DNA of 54,811 nt, taken from contig CANGGT010000005.1 in assembly GCA_947453375.1 (NCBI GenBank), positions 1-54,811 of the forward strand, written 5' to 3'. Of the stretch, positions 17,863 to 26,599 are shown one piece after another (positions within the stretch are counted from its first letter, which is position 1; every line of letters starts with the position of its first letter). The notes below the pieces were generated by a model. It saw only the letters and a program-made list of their open reading frames with translations. It was not told where the DNA came from and searched no databases. The DNA comes from Planctomycetaceae bacterium. Lineage in GTDB: Bacteria > Planctomycetota > Planctomycetia > Pirellulales > UBA1268. The translations under genes and the position numbers were made by a program.

Positions 17863-20535
17863 ATGATGACGCGTCCGCACTCCACCACCACCGTGGCGAT
17901 CGATCGGGTGCCTCCGGGGCTCGGGGCGATTCCCCGTTCGTTGTGCGTGGCCCGGCCGGCAGGGGCTGGCCGGCCGGGAAGTTCATGGAGGATCTCGGCC
18001 TGGGTGGGGGGAGTGCTGGCGACAGCGATCGGCTTGGCCTGTCCATCCTTGGCGCCCGCCGACGCCCCGATCGACTTCAACCGCGACATCCGGCCGATCC
18101 TCTCGGAAAACTGCTTCTACTGCCACGGGCAGGATGGCAACAAGCGGCAAGCCGATCTGCGCCTCGATGACCGCGACGCGGCGCTCGCCGCCCGGGCAAT
18201 CGTTCCCGGTGATCCCGGCGCGAGTTCGATCCTCGAGCGGATCCATTCCACCGACGAAGACGTCGTCATGCCGCCGCCGTCGTCCAACCGGAGGCTTTCG
18301 GCCGAGCAGAAAGCGCTCCTCGACCGCTGGATCGCCGCCGGCGCCGAGTACCGGAAACACTGGGCTTTCGAGGCACCAGCCCGCCCCGAGCCACCGGCGG
18401 TGAACCATGGGGGGTGGGTCCGCAACGGCATCGACGTTTTTGTCCTCGCCGGCCTCGAAGCGGTGGGAATGAAGCCCTCCCCCGAAGCCGACCGGACGAC
18501 CCTCATCCGCCGTCTCTCGGCCGACCTCATCGGCATCCCGCCGACGCCCGAGGAGGTCGACGCCTTCGTCGCCGACCCGTCCCCCGACGCCTACGAGAAA
18601 CTCGTCGACCGTCTCCTCTCCAGTCCGCATTATGGCGAGCGGATGGCGCTGCCCTGGCTCGATGCCGCCCGGTACGCCGATTCCAACGGCTTTCAGCAGG
18701 ACGGCGACACCTGGCAGTGGATGTGGCGCGACTGGGTCGTGAGGGCCCTCAACGCCGACATGCCGTTCGACCGCTTCTCCACCGAGCAGCTCGCCGGCGA
18801 TCTCCTCCCCGACGCGACGGTCGAGCAAAAAATAGCCAGCGGCTTCAACAGGAATCACATCCTCAACGGCGAGGGGGGGGCGATCGCCGAGGAGCAGCGG
18901 TTCAACAACCTCTTCGACCGGGTCGATACGACGAGCACGACCTGGCTCGGCCTCACCCTCGCCTGCGCCCAGTGCCACGACCACAAATACGACCCGCTGA
19001 CGCAGGTCGACTATTACCGCTTCCTCGATGCCTTCAACCGGCTCTCGGAGAGTGGTGTGCCGCAGTATTTCTCGAGCCGCATCCGAGTGGCGCCGCCGCT
19101 GATCGAGCTTCCGACCGAGGAAAACAACAGCCGGATTGCCGACTTCGAGAAGCAGATCGCCGCCGCTGACACCGAGGCGTCCCCGATCGTCGAGGCCGCC
19201 TTCGCCGGCTGGCAGAAGGGGCTGTTGGCATCGGGTGCGCCCGGCGATGCAGCCGGTCTTCCGGGGGGGCTTCTCGAGAAGCTCAAGAAGCCCGAAGGGG
19301 AGCGGACGGCCGAGGATCGGCAGGCGATCGACGCCGACCTGCGGAAGCACTTCGACGAGAAGGTGCGGAGCGACCTCGTCGGGAAGGTGGCGCCGGTCGA
19401 GCGCGCGGCGTCTCTCCGCCGGCAGTTGGGTGACTACCGGGCCGACCAGATCCCGCGTGTGATGGTGATGAGCGACGACAGGCCGCGCGAGACGAGGCTC
19501 CTCGACCGGGGCGAGTATCTCAACCCGAAGGGGGATCCCCTCGGTTTTCTTCCGCCGGCGCTCTTTCCGCCCCTCCCCGAGGGCGCGGCCGCGAACCGGC
19601 TCGGGCTCGCCCAGTGGCTCTTTCGCCCCGATCACCCGCTCACGGCGCGGGTTCAGGTCAACCGGATGTGGCAGCACTTTTTCGGACTCGGGCTCGTCAA
19701 GACGGTCGAAGACATGGGGGTGCAGGGGGAATATCCACTCCATCGGCCACTCCTCGACTGGCTGGCGCTCGAGTTCCGTGACAGGGGCTGGAGCCAGAAG
19801 CAGATCCACCGGCTCATCACCACCAGCGCCGCTTACCGCCAATCGAGCCGTGTCCGTCCGGACGATCTCGCCAAGGATCCGGAGAACCGACGCTTCGGCC
19901 GGGCGGCCCGGTTCCGCATGCCCGCTCCGGTGCTCCGCGACGTGGCGCTGGCCGCGAGCGGCCTCCTCGACCGGCGGATCGGTGGCCGGCCGGTGTATCC
20001 CTATCAGCCCGATGAGATCTGGGAGGCGCTGGCGATCACGAAGGAACGCGACTTCACCTATCCGTTGTCGCAGGGGAGCGATCTCAACCGTCGCAGCCTC
20101 TACACCTTTTGGCGGAGGACGGTGAGCCCGGCGAACATGTTCGACGCAGCCAACCGGCAGACCTGCCGTGTTCGCACCTCCACCACCTGCACCCCGCTCC
20201 ACGCCCTCACCACGCTCAACGATCCGACCTGGGTGGAGGCGGCACGCGTTCTCGCCGCGGCCGCGACAAAGGCTTCGCCCGATCTCGATGGTCGGCTCGC
20301 CCATGCCTTCCGTCGCATCGTCTCGCGCGTGCCGACCGAGTTCGATCTGGCTGCCCTGCGGCGGATGCATCAGCGGCAGCGCGAGATCTACGCTGCCGAC
20401 ACCGACGCGGCGAAGGCCTTGGTATCGGTGGGCTCGAGCCCGAAGGACGAATCGCTCGAGCCGGTCGATCATGCCGCCCTGTCGGCGGTCTGCCTGGCGA
20501 TCCTCAACCTCGACGAGGCCCTCACCCGTGAGTGA
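17863..20535 (+). CDS. PSCyt1 / DUF1549 / DUF1553 planctomycete cytochrome-c-domain protein
   Basis: An 890-residue exported protein. The N-terminal hydrophobic segment is at about residues 44-66, with a long leader before it. A PSCyt1 cytochrome-c-like domain follows with CFYCHG (Cys84, Cys87, His88). DUF1549 spans roughly residues 170-380 and includes a second CxxCH in CAQCHDHKYDP. DUF1553 occupies the C-terminal part from about 590 (RPDHPLTARVQVNRMWQHFF). The PSCyt1-DUF1549-DUF1553 order is lineage-typical. Its stop overlaps the start of a DUF1501 protein by 8 bases, the standard partner arrangement in planctomycetes. These pairs are thought to act in periplasmic degradation of polysaccharides or other complex substrates, but the biochemistry is unproven. 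No sulfatase or glycosidase lies in this operon to give a substrate hint. Confidence 0.93.
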   Translation: MMTRPHSTTTVAIDRVPPGLGAIPRSLCVARPAGAGRPGSSWRISAWVGGVLATAIGLACPSLAPADAPIDFNRDIRPILSENCFYCHGQDGNKRQADLRLDDRDAALAARAIVPGDPGASSILERIHSTDEDVVMPPPSSNRRLSAEQKALLDRWIAAGAEYRKHWAFEAPARPEPPAVNHGGWVRNGIDVFVLAGLEAVGMKPSPEADRTTLIRRLSADLIGIPPTPEEVDAFVADPSPDAYEKLVDRLLSSPHYGERMALPWLDAARYADSNGFQQDGDTWQWMWRDWVVRALNADMPFDRFSTEQLAGDLLPDATVEQKIASGFNRNHILNGEGGAIAEEQRFNNLFDRVDTTSTTWLGLTLACAQCHDHKYDPLTQVDYYRFLDAFNRLSESGVPQYFSSRIRVAPPLIELPTEENNSRIADFEKQIAAADTEASPIVEAAFAGWQKGLLASGAPGDAAGLPGGLLEKLKKPEGERTAEDRQAIDADLRKHFDEKVRSDLVGKVAPVERAASLRRQLGDYRADQIPRVMVMSDDRPRETRLLDRGEYLNPKGDPLGFLPPALFPPLPEGAAANRLGLAQWLFRPDHPLTARVQVNRMWQHFFGLGLVKTVEDMGVQGEYPLHRPLLDWLALEFRDRGWSQKQIHRLITTSAAYRQSSRVRPDDLAKDPENRRFGRAARFRMPAPVLRDVALAASGLLDRRIGGRPVYPYQPDEIWEALAITKERDFTYPLSQGSDLNRRSLYTFWRRTVSPANMFDAANRQTCRVRTSTTCTPLHALTTLNDPTWVEAARVLAAAATKASPDLDGRLAHAFRRIVSRVPTEFDLAALRRMHQRQREIYAADTDAAKALVSVGSSPKDESLEPVDHAALSAVCLAILNLDEALTRE

Positions 20536-22021
20536 TCCGCGCCCAGCCAGCCTCCCCGCGAACCCCGATCTCCTCTCCGCCTTCGCGGAGAATGCGGCCC
20601 GCGTCTCGCGCCGCCGCCTGTTCGGATCGGCTGGCATGGGGATCGGCGGGGTGGCGCTCGCGGCGATGCTCGGCAGGGAGGGGGTCGCGGCCGGCCCGGC
20701 GATCGCCGGTCTCCCGGATCTCCCCCACCATCCGCCGAAGGCGAAGCGGGTTGTCATGCTCTGGCAGGGGGGCGGGCCGTCGCACGTCGATCTCTACGAC
20801 CCCAAGCCGGTGATGCGCGAGCGTGCCGGCCAGGACATTCCCGAGAGCGTCCGCGGCACGACGCGGCTCTCCACGATGTCGAGCGGCTACGCGAAGTGGC
20901 CGATCCAGCCGGCCATCAAGCCCTTCAAGCGCTACGGCAATTCCGGGATCGAGCTTTCGGAGATGCTGCCGAACATCGGCGGGATCGCCGACGAGATCTG
21001 CGTCGTCCGCAGCATGAACACCGAGGCGGTCAATCACGCCCCGGGCGTGACGCTGTTCATGACCGGCGCGCAGGTGCCGGGCCGACCGAGCATGGGGGCC
21101 TGGCTGAACTACGGCCTGGGGTGCGAAACCGACGAGCTCCCAGCCTTCGTCGTCATGACCTCCTCCGACAAGGCGAAGACCTGCGGTCAGTTGTTTTTCG
21201 ACTACTACTGGGGGAGCGGTTTCCTGCCGAGCCGTCATCAGGGGGTGCGCTTCCGCAATACCGGCGATCCGGTTCCCTATCTGGCCAATCCCCCCGGCGT
21301 GAGTCGGGCGGCGCGGCGCGCGCTCCTCGATGACGTGGCGGCGATGAACGCGGCCCATCTGGCCGACTACGGCGATCCGGAAATCGACACCCGGATCTCG
21401 CAGTACGAAATGGCTTTCCGGATGCAGGCGAGCGTTCCCGAACTCACCGACTTCTCCTCCGAACCGCAGCGCGTCCTCGACCGCTACGGTCCCGACGTCC
21501 ATCTGAAGGGGAGCTTCGCCTCCAACTGCCTCATCGCCCGGCGACTCCTCGAGCGAGGCACCCGATTCGTTCAGCTCATGCATGCCGGCTGGGACCAGCA
21601 TGGCAACCTGTTCACGCAACTCGAGGAGCAATGTCGCGACACCGAAGGGCCGTCGGCGGCGCTCGTCCTCGACCTCAAAGAGCGTGGGCTCCTCGATGAC
21701 ACGCTCGTTGCCTGGGGGGGAGAGTTCGGTCGGACTCCGTTCGGCCAGGGGGATCCGGCCAACCCGAAGGGGCGCGATCACTTCGGCCGGGCCTATTCGT
21801 GGTGGCTCGCCGGCGGCGGGGTGCGTGGCGGGCATGTCCACGGAGCGACCGACGACTTCGCCTGGAACATCACCGCCGACCCGGTCCACGTCCACGACAT
21901 GCAGGCGACGATGCTCTGGCTCCTCGGCATCGATCACACCCGCCTTCTGTTCCGCTATCAGGGAAGGCAGTTCCGGCTCACCGACGTCCACGGGCACGTC
22001 GTGAAGGGGATCCTTGCCTGA
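20528..22021 (+). CDS. DUF1501 protein (sulfatase-like fold, Tat-exported)
   Basis: A 497-residue protein starting at a GTG that overlaps the upstream PSCyt1 gene by 8 bases. A twin-arginine-type signal (SRRRLFGSAG then GIGGVALAAML) lies about 25 residues from the start. The alkaline-phosphatase-like superfamily pattern is seen in VVMLWQGGGPSHVDLYDPKP (first metal-site region), WGGEFGRTPFG and the late His-rich GRDHFGRAYSW segment. DUF1501 partners of PSCyt1/DUF1549/DUF1553 proteins are common in Planctomycetes, and co-translation here supports a joint periplasmic role. The catalytic activity is not established for the family. Confidence 0.92.
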   Translation: MSDPRPASLPANPDLLSAFAENAARVSRRRLFGSAGMGIGGVALAAMLGREGVAAGPAIAGLPDLPHHPPKAKRVVMLWQGGGPSHVDLYDPKPVMRERAGQDIPESVRGTTRLSTMSSGYAKWPIQPAIKPFKRYGNSGIELSEMLPNIGGIADEICVVRSMNTEAVNHAPGVTLFMTGAQVPGRPSMGAWLNYGLGCETDELPAFVVMTSSDKAKTCGQLFFDYYWGSGFLPSRHQGVRFRNTGDPVPYLANPPGVSRAARRALLDDVAAMNAAHLADYGDPEIDTRISQYEMAFRMQASVPELTDFSSEPQRVLDRYGPDVHLKGSFASNCLIARRLLERGTRFVQLMHAGWDQHGNLFTQLEEQCRDTEGPSAALVLDLKERGLLDDTLVAWGGEFGRTPFGQGDPANPKGRDHFGRAYSWWLAGGGVRGGHVHGATDDFAWNITADPVHVHDMQATMLWLLGIDHTRLLFRYQGRQFRLTDVHGHVVKGILA

Positions 22022-22373
22022 CGGCCCGTAATGCCCCGGAAGAGGGGGCTGCCGTGGCGCGGTGCGCCCGCAATCTCCCCCCACCCTACCCCGGCTGACA
22101 GGCCGTCCCTTCGGGTGGGCCGATCGGCACCGAAAGCGAGGGTGCTTCGGCAATCCAGGGAGGCACGGCCGGCGGCGGAAACTCGATCGCTCGTACCGAT
22201 CATGCCGACCTCTCCCCGGGAAAACGGCCCTGAAACCGCTCTCCGGTTCGTTGAACCGGCCGGTGGCGTTGGTATCGTCGAACGGAGGAGCGTGGGAGTG
22301 GCCGGTTCGGACCGGCTGCCGACCCGCTGCTCCCTCCGACCGCCGACTCCAAACTTCTGGGATCAAGCCCGGC
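22022..22373. other. Intergenic region without a recognised gene
   Basis: These 352 bases between the DUF1501 gene and the next start hold no convincing coding sequence; open frames here are Arg/Pro-rich. Short self-complementary pieces occur (GGTTCGTTGAACC near 22246 and CCGGTTCGGACCGG near 22302), and a GGAGGAG near 22283 precedes GTG codons with poor protein-like continuation. Confidence 0.4.
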
Positions 22374-22946
22374 ATGGCCATCGCCCGTTATCCCGAACCG
22401 GACGAGATCGACTGCCTGCTCCGCAACGCGGAGTTGCGCGACGAGATCGAGCCCTATCTCGACGAGTCGATTTTCGAGATCGACTTCCGCATGCTCCCCA
22501 CGGAGGCGGAGAACCGCTTCCTGGAATCGATGATCGCCTGGGAGAAAGCGGCGCTGGAGCCGATCGCCCGCTGGTTCGATCCGCCGTTGGCCCTCCAGCC
22601 CGCCTGCACGCTCGACGACGATCAGGTCCGCGAGCGACTCTGGGAGACGATCGAGCGGCTGTACGAGAAGCGGATCGTCCTCGACTTCACCGACCACCTC
22701 TCCGACCGTGATCTCTACGTTCTCATCCGCCGGGACATCCTCCCCGCCTCGGTGAAACGCGTCGAACTCCCCGACAACTTCGTCCACTGGGATTGCAGTG
22801 CCGTCGAGACCGAGGAGCCGACCACCTGGCTCACGTTCTATGCGACCGATGCCGAGCGGGAGCAGTGGAGCCTCGAGGAGGGGCGTGATCCCCCTCCCCG
22901 TCAGGTGCCCCCCCATCCCAGGGCCCTGCCGACCGCGCCGGTCTGA
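22374..22946 (+). CDS. Conserved-looking cytosolic protein of unknown function
   Basis: A 190-residue acidic protein that I do not recognise. It has no signal peptide or membrane segment. The first 150 residues have normal helical-protein composition (DEIDCLLRNAELRDEIEPYL near the start, VLIRRDILPASVKRVELP near 120), with an RDL/RRD-rich middle and the aromatic motif VHWDCSAVETEEPTTWL near 142-158. The last 20 residues are Pro/Arg-rich. The start is the first ATG giving protein-like sequence; the open frame upstream is not protein-like. No partner gene gives a function. Confidence 0.6.
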   Translation: MAIARYPEPDEIDCLLRNAELRDEIEPYLDESIFEIDFRMLPTEAENRFLESMIAWEKAALEPIARWFDPPLALQPACTLDDDQVRERLWETIERLYEKRIVLDFTDHLSDRDLYVLIRRDILPASVKRVELPDNFVHWDCSAVETEEPTTWLTFYATDAEREQWSLEEGRDPPPRQVPPHPRALPTAPV

Positions 22947-23061
22947 GGTTTTCCGCGGGCCGTTCGGGGCGGCGGACATTCCCCCGATCTCGACGGGAGG
23001 TTCGCCGCGCCGCGGGGCCGGTTTCGTCACCGCGCCGGTTTCTCCTGCCGTGGCCGGGGCG

Positions 23062-23067
23062 TATTCT
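23062..23067 (+). promoter_or_regulatory. Candidate -10 box before the toroid-fold gene
   Basis: TATTCT is an AT-rich island in very GC-rich DNA, 55 bases before the ATG at 23123. It is followed directly by GGAGGAGGCC...GGCCCTCC, which can fold into a leader hairpin. No good -35 is seen. Confidence 0.3.
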
Positions 23068-23122
23068 TTGGAGGAGGCCTCACGGCCCTCCGTCGATCGT
23101 CGCCATTCCGGGAGCCCCGCTC

Positions 23123-24271
23123 ATGCCTTCCCCCGTCCATCGCCGTCGGTTTCTTTCGATCCAACTCGGCTGCGGAGCCGTCGCGGCACTTGGCGGATTG
23201 AGCCTTCCGGTCGCCCCGACGTTCGCCGCGGACGCAGCGGCGGTCGGCAAGGCGATCGCCCGGGGGGAGAAGTTCCTCGCCGACAAAGGGCAGGCAGCTG
23301 ACGGTAGCTTCTCGCCGGCCGCCGGCCCGGCGGTGACGGCACTGGTGATCGCGGGGCTGGCCAAGAGCGGCACGCCGGTCGATGCCCCGGTTGTCCGCAA
23401 GGGGCTCGATTACCTCCTTGGCTTCCGCCGCGACACCGGCGGGATCCACACGCCCGACTCGGCGATCGGCAACTACGAGACGGCGATCGCCCTGCTGGCA
23501 CTTGCCGCCTGCAACAAGGATGGCCGCTTCGACAAGGAGATCGAAGGGGCCGAGGCTTTCCTCAAGGGGCTGCAGTGGGACGAGTCGGAGGGGCTCACCC
23601 CCGCTGATGTCAATTACGGCGGCGCTGGCTACGGCAAGAAGGGGCGCCCCGATCTCTCCAACACCGCCTTCCTCATCGAGGCACTGCGGAACGCCGGGGC
23701 CGACGCCGACGATCCGGCCATCCAGCGTGCCCTCTTGTTCGTGTCGCGGACGCAGAATCTTCCCGGGCCGCACAACGACCAGCCCCATCCCGAGAAGAAC
23801 CCCGACGGCGGCTTCTACTACACCCCCGCCAACGGCGGCGAGAGCATGGCCGGCACGACGCCCGAGGGGGGCCTTCGCAGCTACGCGTCGATGACGTACG
23901 CCGGCCTCAAGAGCATGATCTTCGCCGGACTCGACAAGGACGATCCCCGCGTCAAAGCGGCGCTCGAATGGCTCGCGAAGCACTACACCTTCGACGAGAA
24001 CCCCGGCATGGGGGACAGCGGCCTGTATTACTACTATCACACGATGGCCAAGGCCCTCGATGTCCTCGGCGAAGAGACCTTCACCGATTCAAAAGGGCAG
24101 GTGCATGCGTGGCGTGGGGAACTCGCCGACGCCGTCATCGCCCGGCAGCAGCCGGACGGCTCGTGGGTCAACGCCAATGCCCGATGGATGGAGAACGACC
24201 CCAATCTCGTCACCGCCTACGCCCTGATGGCGCTGGCCTACACGAAGGCCGAGCCGGGCGCCGCACGCTGA
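23123..24271 (+). CDS. Secreted prenyltransferase/squalene-cyclase-fold repeat protein
   Basis: A 382-residue protein with a Tat-type signal (HRRRFLSIQ then a hydrophobic run, cleavage near AADAAAV). The mature part has repeated alpha-alpha units ending in Gly-rich turns typical of the terpenoid-cyclase/prenyltransferase toroid (ALVIAGLAKSG, ALLALAACNKDGRF, IEALRNAGADADD, KSMIFAGLDKDD, QPDGSWVNANARW, YALMALAYTKA). The DxDD acid motif of true squalene-hopene cyclases is not evident, so this is probably not a cyclase. Such exported toroid proteins are frequent in Planctomycetes and of unknown role. It runs tail-to-tail with hemA with an 8-bp gap. Confidence 0.78.
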   Translation: MPSPVHRRRFLSIQLGCGAVAALGGLSLPVAPTFAADAAAVGKAIARGEKFLADKGQAADGSFSPAAGPAVTALVIAGLAKSGTPVDAPVVRKGLDYLLGFRRDTGGIHTPDSAIGNYETAIALLALAACNKDGRFDKEIEGAEAFLKGLQWDESEGLTPADVNYGGAGYGKKGRPDLSNTAFLIEALRNAGADADDPAIQRALLFVSRTQNLPGPHNDQPHPEKNPDGGFYYTPANGGESMAGTTPEGGLRSYASMTYAGLKSMIFAGLDKDDPRVKAALEWLAKHYTFDENPGMGDSGLYYYYHTMAKALDVLGEETFTDSKGQVHAWRGELADAVIARQQPDGSWVNANARWMENDPNLVTAYALMALAYTKAEPGAAR

Positions 24272-24279
24272 CGAGTGCG

Positions 24280-25554
24280 TCAGTCTTTCAGGTCGAAGAG
24301 CCGCCGGAGGGCGTCGAGCAGGCCGTGCGGGGGGCCGGAGTGGCTCTCGTTCCGCAGGCTCGTCAGCGGCGAGTGGAGGAGTTTCGCGGCGTAGCGTTGG
24401 AACGACTGCCGGATCTCGGCACGGGCCGTGTCATCGAGCCCGGGGAGGCGTCGGAAGAGACGGTCGAGTTCGCTCTCGCCTGTCTCCGTCCAGCCGGCAC
24501 GCAACTGCTCGATCACCGGGGCCGACGAGCGGTGGTGGAGATCCCCCATGAATCGCCGCGTCTCCTCCTCCACGATCGCCAGCGCCCCCGGCATCTCCCG
24601 CTGCCGCGTCTTCCGGTTGGCGTCGCAGGCCGCCCCGAGATCGTCGATCGAGTAGAGCCACACACCCGGCCTGGTGCCGATCCGCGGATCGAAGTCGCGG
24701 GGCATCGCCAGATCGAGGACGAGGAGGGGGCGTCCACCACGGCGGCGCTCGGCGCCTGTGAACATCTCGAGCGTCACCACCGGTTCGGTGGCTCCGGTCG
24801 TGCTGACGACGAGATCGGCACGCACCAGTTCGTCGAGGAGATCGGTGAACCGGCCGGCACGGGCCCCCAGCCGGGCGGCAAGATCCTCGGCGCGAGCCAT
24901 CGAGCGATTGACGATGACGATGTCACGGGCGCCGGCATCGCGAAGGTAGCGGAGCGTCTCTTGGGCCATCTTCCCGGCGCCGACGAGGAGCACCCGCTTG
25001 TCGTCGAAACGCTCGAACACCCCGCTGGCGAAGTCGGCCACGGCGACACTGGGGATCGAGAGCCGCTCGCGGCCGATCGCTGTCTCCGTGGCGACGCGCT
25101 TCGCCGTTCGCAGGGCCGCTTGGAACATGCCTCCGGTGAGGGGGCCGGCGGTCTTTTCTTCCTGAGCGAGGGCCCAGGCCTGCTTCACCTGGGCGACGAT
25201 CTGCGGTTCGCCGAGCACCATGCTGTCGAGCCCGGAGGCGACGCTGAAGAGATGGTGGACGGCGGCCTGGTCGTTCTCTCCGGCGAGCACCGGCGTGAGG
25301 AGCGCCGCATCGATCCCCCGGCATTCAGCGAGGAAGTCGACGAGTTGCCGCGGGGCCGGGGGGGCACCGTCGTGTTCGCTGGCGGCGTAGAGTTCGACGC
25401 GGTTGCAGGTGGAGAGGAGAACCCCTTCGCGGCCCGGAAAACGTTCGCGGAAGCGGCGCAGGGCCTCGGCTGCCTGCTCGGCAGAGAAGGCGAGCCGCTC
25501 CCGTAACTCCATCGGCACCGTCCGGTGGGAGCCTCCTACGAAGGCGAGCGTCAT
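24280..25554 (-). CDS. hemA: Glutamyl-tRNA reductase
   Basis: A 424-residue enzyme that reduces glutamyl-tRNA(Glu) to glutamate-1-semialdehyde with NADPH, the committed step of C5 haem biosynthesis. N-terminal GGSHRTVPMELRERLAF is the family opening and catalytic Cys50 lies in STCNRVELY. VLGEPQIVAQVKQAW is the conserved glutamyl-binding part, the NADPH Rossmann motif is VLLVGAGKMAQETL, and a helical C-terminal dimerisation domain follows. The ATG overlaps the stop of the upstream membrane gene in an ATGA motif, so translation is coupled. hemE lies divergently on the other side of that gene, making a small haem locus. The length is normal. Confidence 0.95.
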   Translation of the reverse strand: MTLAFVGGSHRTVPMELRERLAFSAEQAAEALRRFRERFPGREGVLLSTCNRVELYAASEHDGAPPAPRQLVDFLAECRGIDAALLTPVLAGENDQAAVHHLFSVASGLDSMVLGEPQIVAQVKQAWALAQEEKTAGPLTGGMFQAALRTAKRVATETAIGRERLSIPSVAVADFASGVFERFDDKRVLLVGAGKMAQETLRYLRDAGARDIVIVNRSMARAEDLAARLGARAGRFTDLLDELVRADLVVSTTGATEPVVTLEMFTGAERRRGGRPLLVLDLAMPRDFDPRIGTRPGVWLYSIDDLGAACDANRKTRQREMPGALAIVEEETRRFMGDLHHRSSAPVIEQLRAGWTETGESELDRLFRRLPGLDDTARAEIRQSFQRYAAKLLHSPLTSLRNESHSGPPHGLLDALRRLFDLKD

Positions 25555-26495
25555 CGGATCACCCCCGGACTTGGGGACGCCGCGGTCGGCATGGCCGCCG
25601 CCGTCGTCGTTCGCGTGACGGTTGGTCGTTCCGGTGGCTCCGCCTGTCGGGGGGGCACGCCGTGGCGGCTGGCGCCGAACAAGCCCCAGAGGATCGAGAG
25701 CGTGAGCACGCCGAGGCTGACCAGCGAGAGGAACGCCGCGGTCCGCGGTCCGTCGGGGCGTCGGGAGGCGGCTCGCTCGAGCAGAGCCGCGGTGACGAGC
25801 CAGACCACGAGCGCGCCCATCCGGAGGATGACCGGATCGTTCCAGGGAATCGATTCGAGCAGCCCCTGCTGGCGGTTGACGGCATTGAGGACGATCCCGG
25901 AGGCAAAGCCGGCGGCGGCGGCCCAAGCGGCGATCGTCGCCGAGCGTCCGGTGAAGCGAGCCAATTTCTCCAGGCTCGGCATGCGGAAGCCCTGGGCCGG
26001 CGCCTGCTTCCTCGCCAGTCGGCCAGCCTGGATGAGCCACATCATCCCGGCGATCGCCCCGAACGCGACGGCGACGCTCGCGGCGAGATTGAAACTCCCG
26101 TGGATCGCCCCCCAAACCTGCGTTGCGGGGCTCTGCGGGAAGGGGGCTCGGCTCGACATCTCCGCCGCCCCGAGAAGTGAGAGAACGAGGGGAAGCATGA
26201 ACAGGCCAGTCGGCGTCCGGGGATTGGCGACGGTGAGCCAGAGCGACCCGAAGGCCAGCAGCCAGGCGGCGAGCAGATACCAGTCGTAGGCGCTCGAGAG
26301 GGGAACGGCCGGCTCGTTCGCTGCCCGCCAGCCGAGAAACAGCGTGTGGGCGAGCACCCCGGCCGCAGCGAATCCCACCATCACCGCCCCGCGGATTCCG
26401 GAGCGGAAGACGAGGCGCGACGCCTCGCACGCCAGGGCCACGGCGTAGCTGGCGGCGAAGCAGACAACCGAGATGCGGGAGATGAAGTCGGCCAT
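25551..26495 (-). CDS. CcsA/HemX-type cytochrome c assembly membrane protein
   Basis: A 314-residue polytopic membrane protein with about eight hydrophobic segments. It matches the CcsA/HemX-like family: LSSAYDWYLLAAWLLAF near residue 66 and WGAIHGSFNLAASVAVAFG near 128 (His region), with further TMs around 190 and 225. It sits immediately upstream of hemA with a 4-base overlap. In Bacillus, HemX occupies the same position and modulates HemA abundance, whereas CcsA proper handles haem for cytochrome c maturation. The sequence alone does not decide between these roles. The Pro/Thr-rich C-terminal 30 residues are probably cytosolic and disordered. Confidence 0.8.
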   Translation of the reverse strand: MADFISRISVVCFAASYAVALACEASRLVFRSGIRGAVMVGFAAAGVLAHTLFLGWRAANEPAVPLSSAYDWYLLAAWLLAFGSLWLTVANPRTPTGLFMLPLVLSLLGAAEMSSRAPFPQSPATQVWGAIHGSFNLAASVAVAFGAIAGMMWLIQAGRLARKQAPAQGFRMPSLEKLARFTGRSATIAAWAAAAGFASGIVLNAVNRQQGLLESIPWNDPVILRMGALVVWLVTAALLERAASRRPDGPRTAAFLSLVSLGVLTLSILWGLFGASRHGVPPRQAEPPERPTVTRTTTAAAMPTAASPSPGVIR

Positions 26496-26525
26496 GGATC
26501 GAATCGGTGGGTAGAGGGACAGCCT

Positions 26526-26531
26526 ATTCTA
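26526..26531 (-). promoter_or_regulatory. Candidate -10 for the ccsA/hemX-hemA operon
   Basis: Read on the minus strand this is TAGAAT, 30 bases upstream of the start at 26495. The plus-strand reading CTATTCTAG is nearly symmetrical, so the same island could serve the divergent hemE. No strong -35 is seen. Confidence 0.4.
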
Positions 26532-26587
26532 GTTCACCGGCAGCCGCTGCCGATGGCCCCCGACCGCTTCCCGCCGGCCCGGCCGGC

Positions 26588-26593
26588 TATACT
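26588..26593 (+). promoter_or_regulatory. Candidate -10 box giving a leaderless hemE mRNA
   Basis: TATACT ends 6 bases before the hemE ATG at 26600. With the usual 6-7 base spacing, transcription would begin at or next to the start codon. There is no Shine-Dalgarno between the box and the ATG, which is consistent with this reading. The -35 region is poor. Confidence 0.35.
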
Positions 26594-26599
26594 TCGACG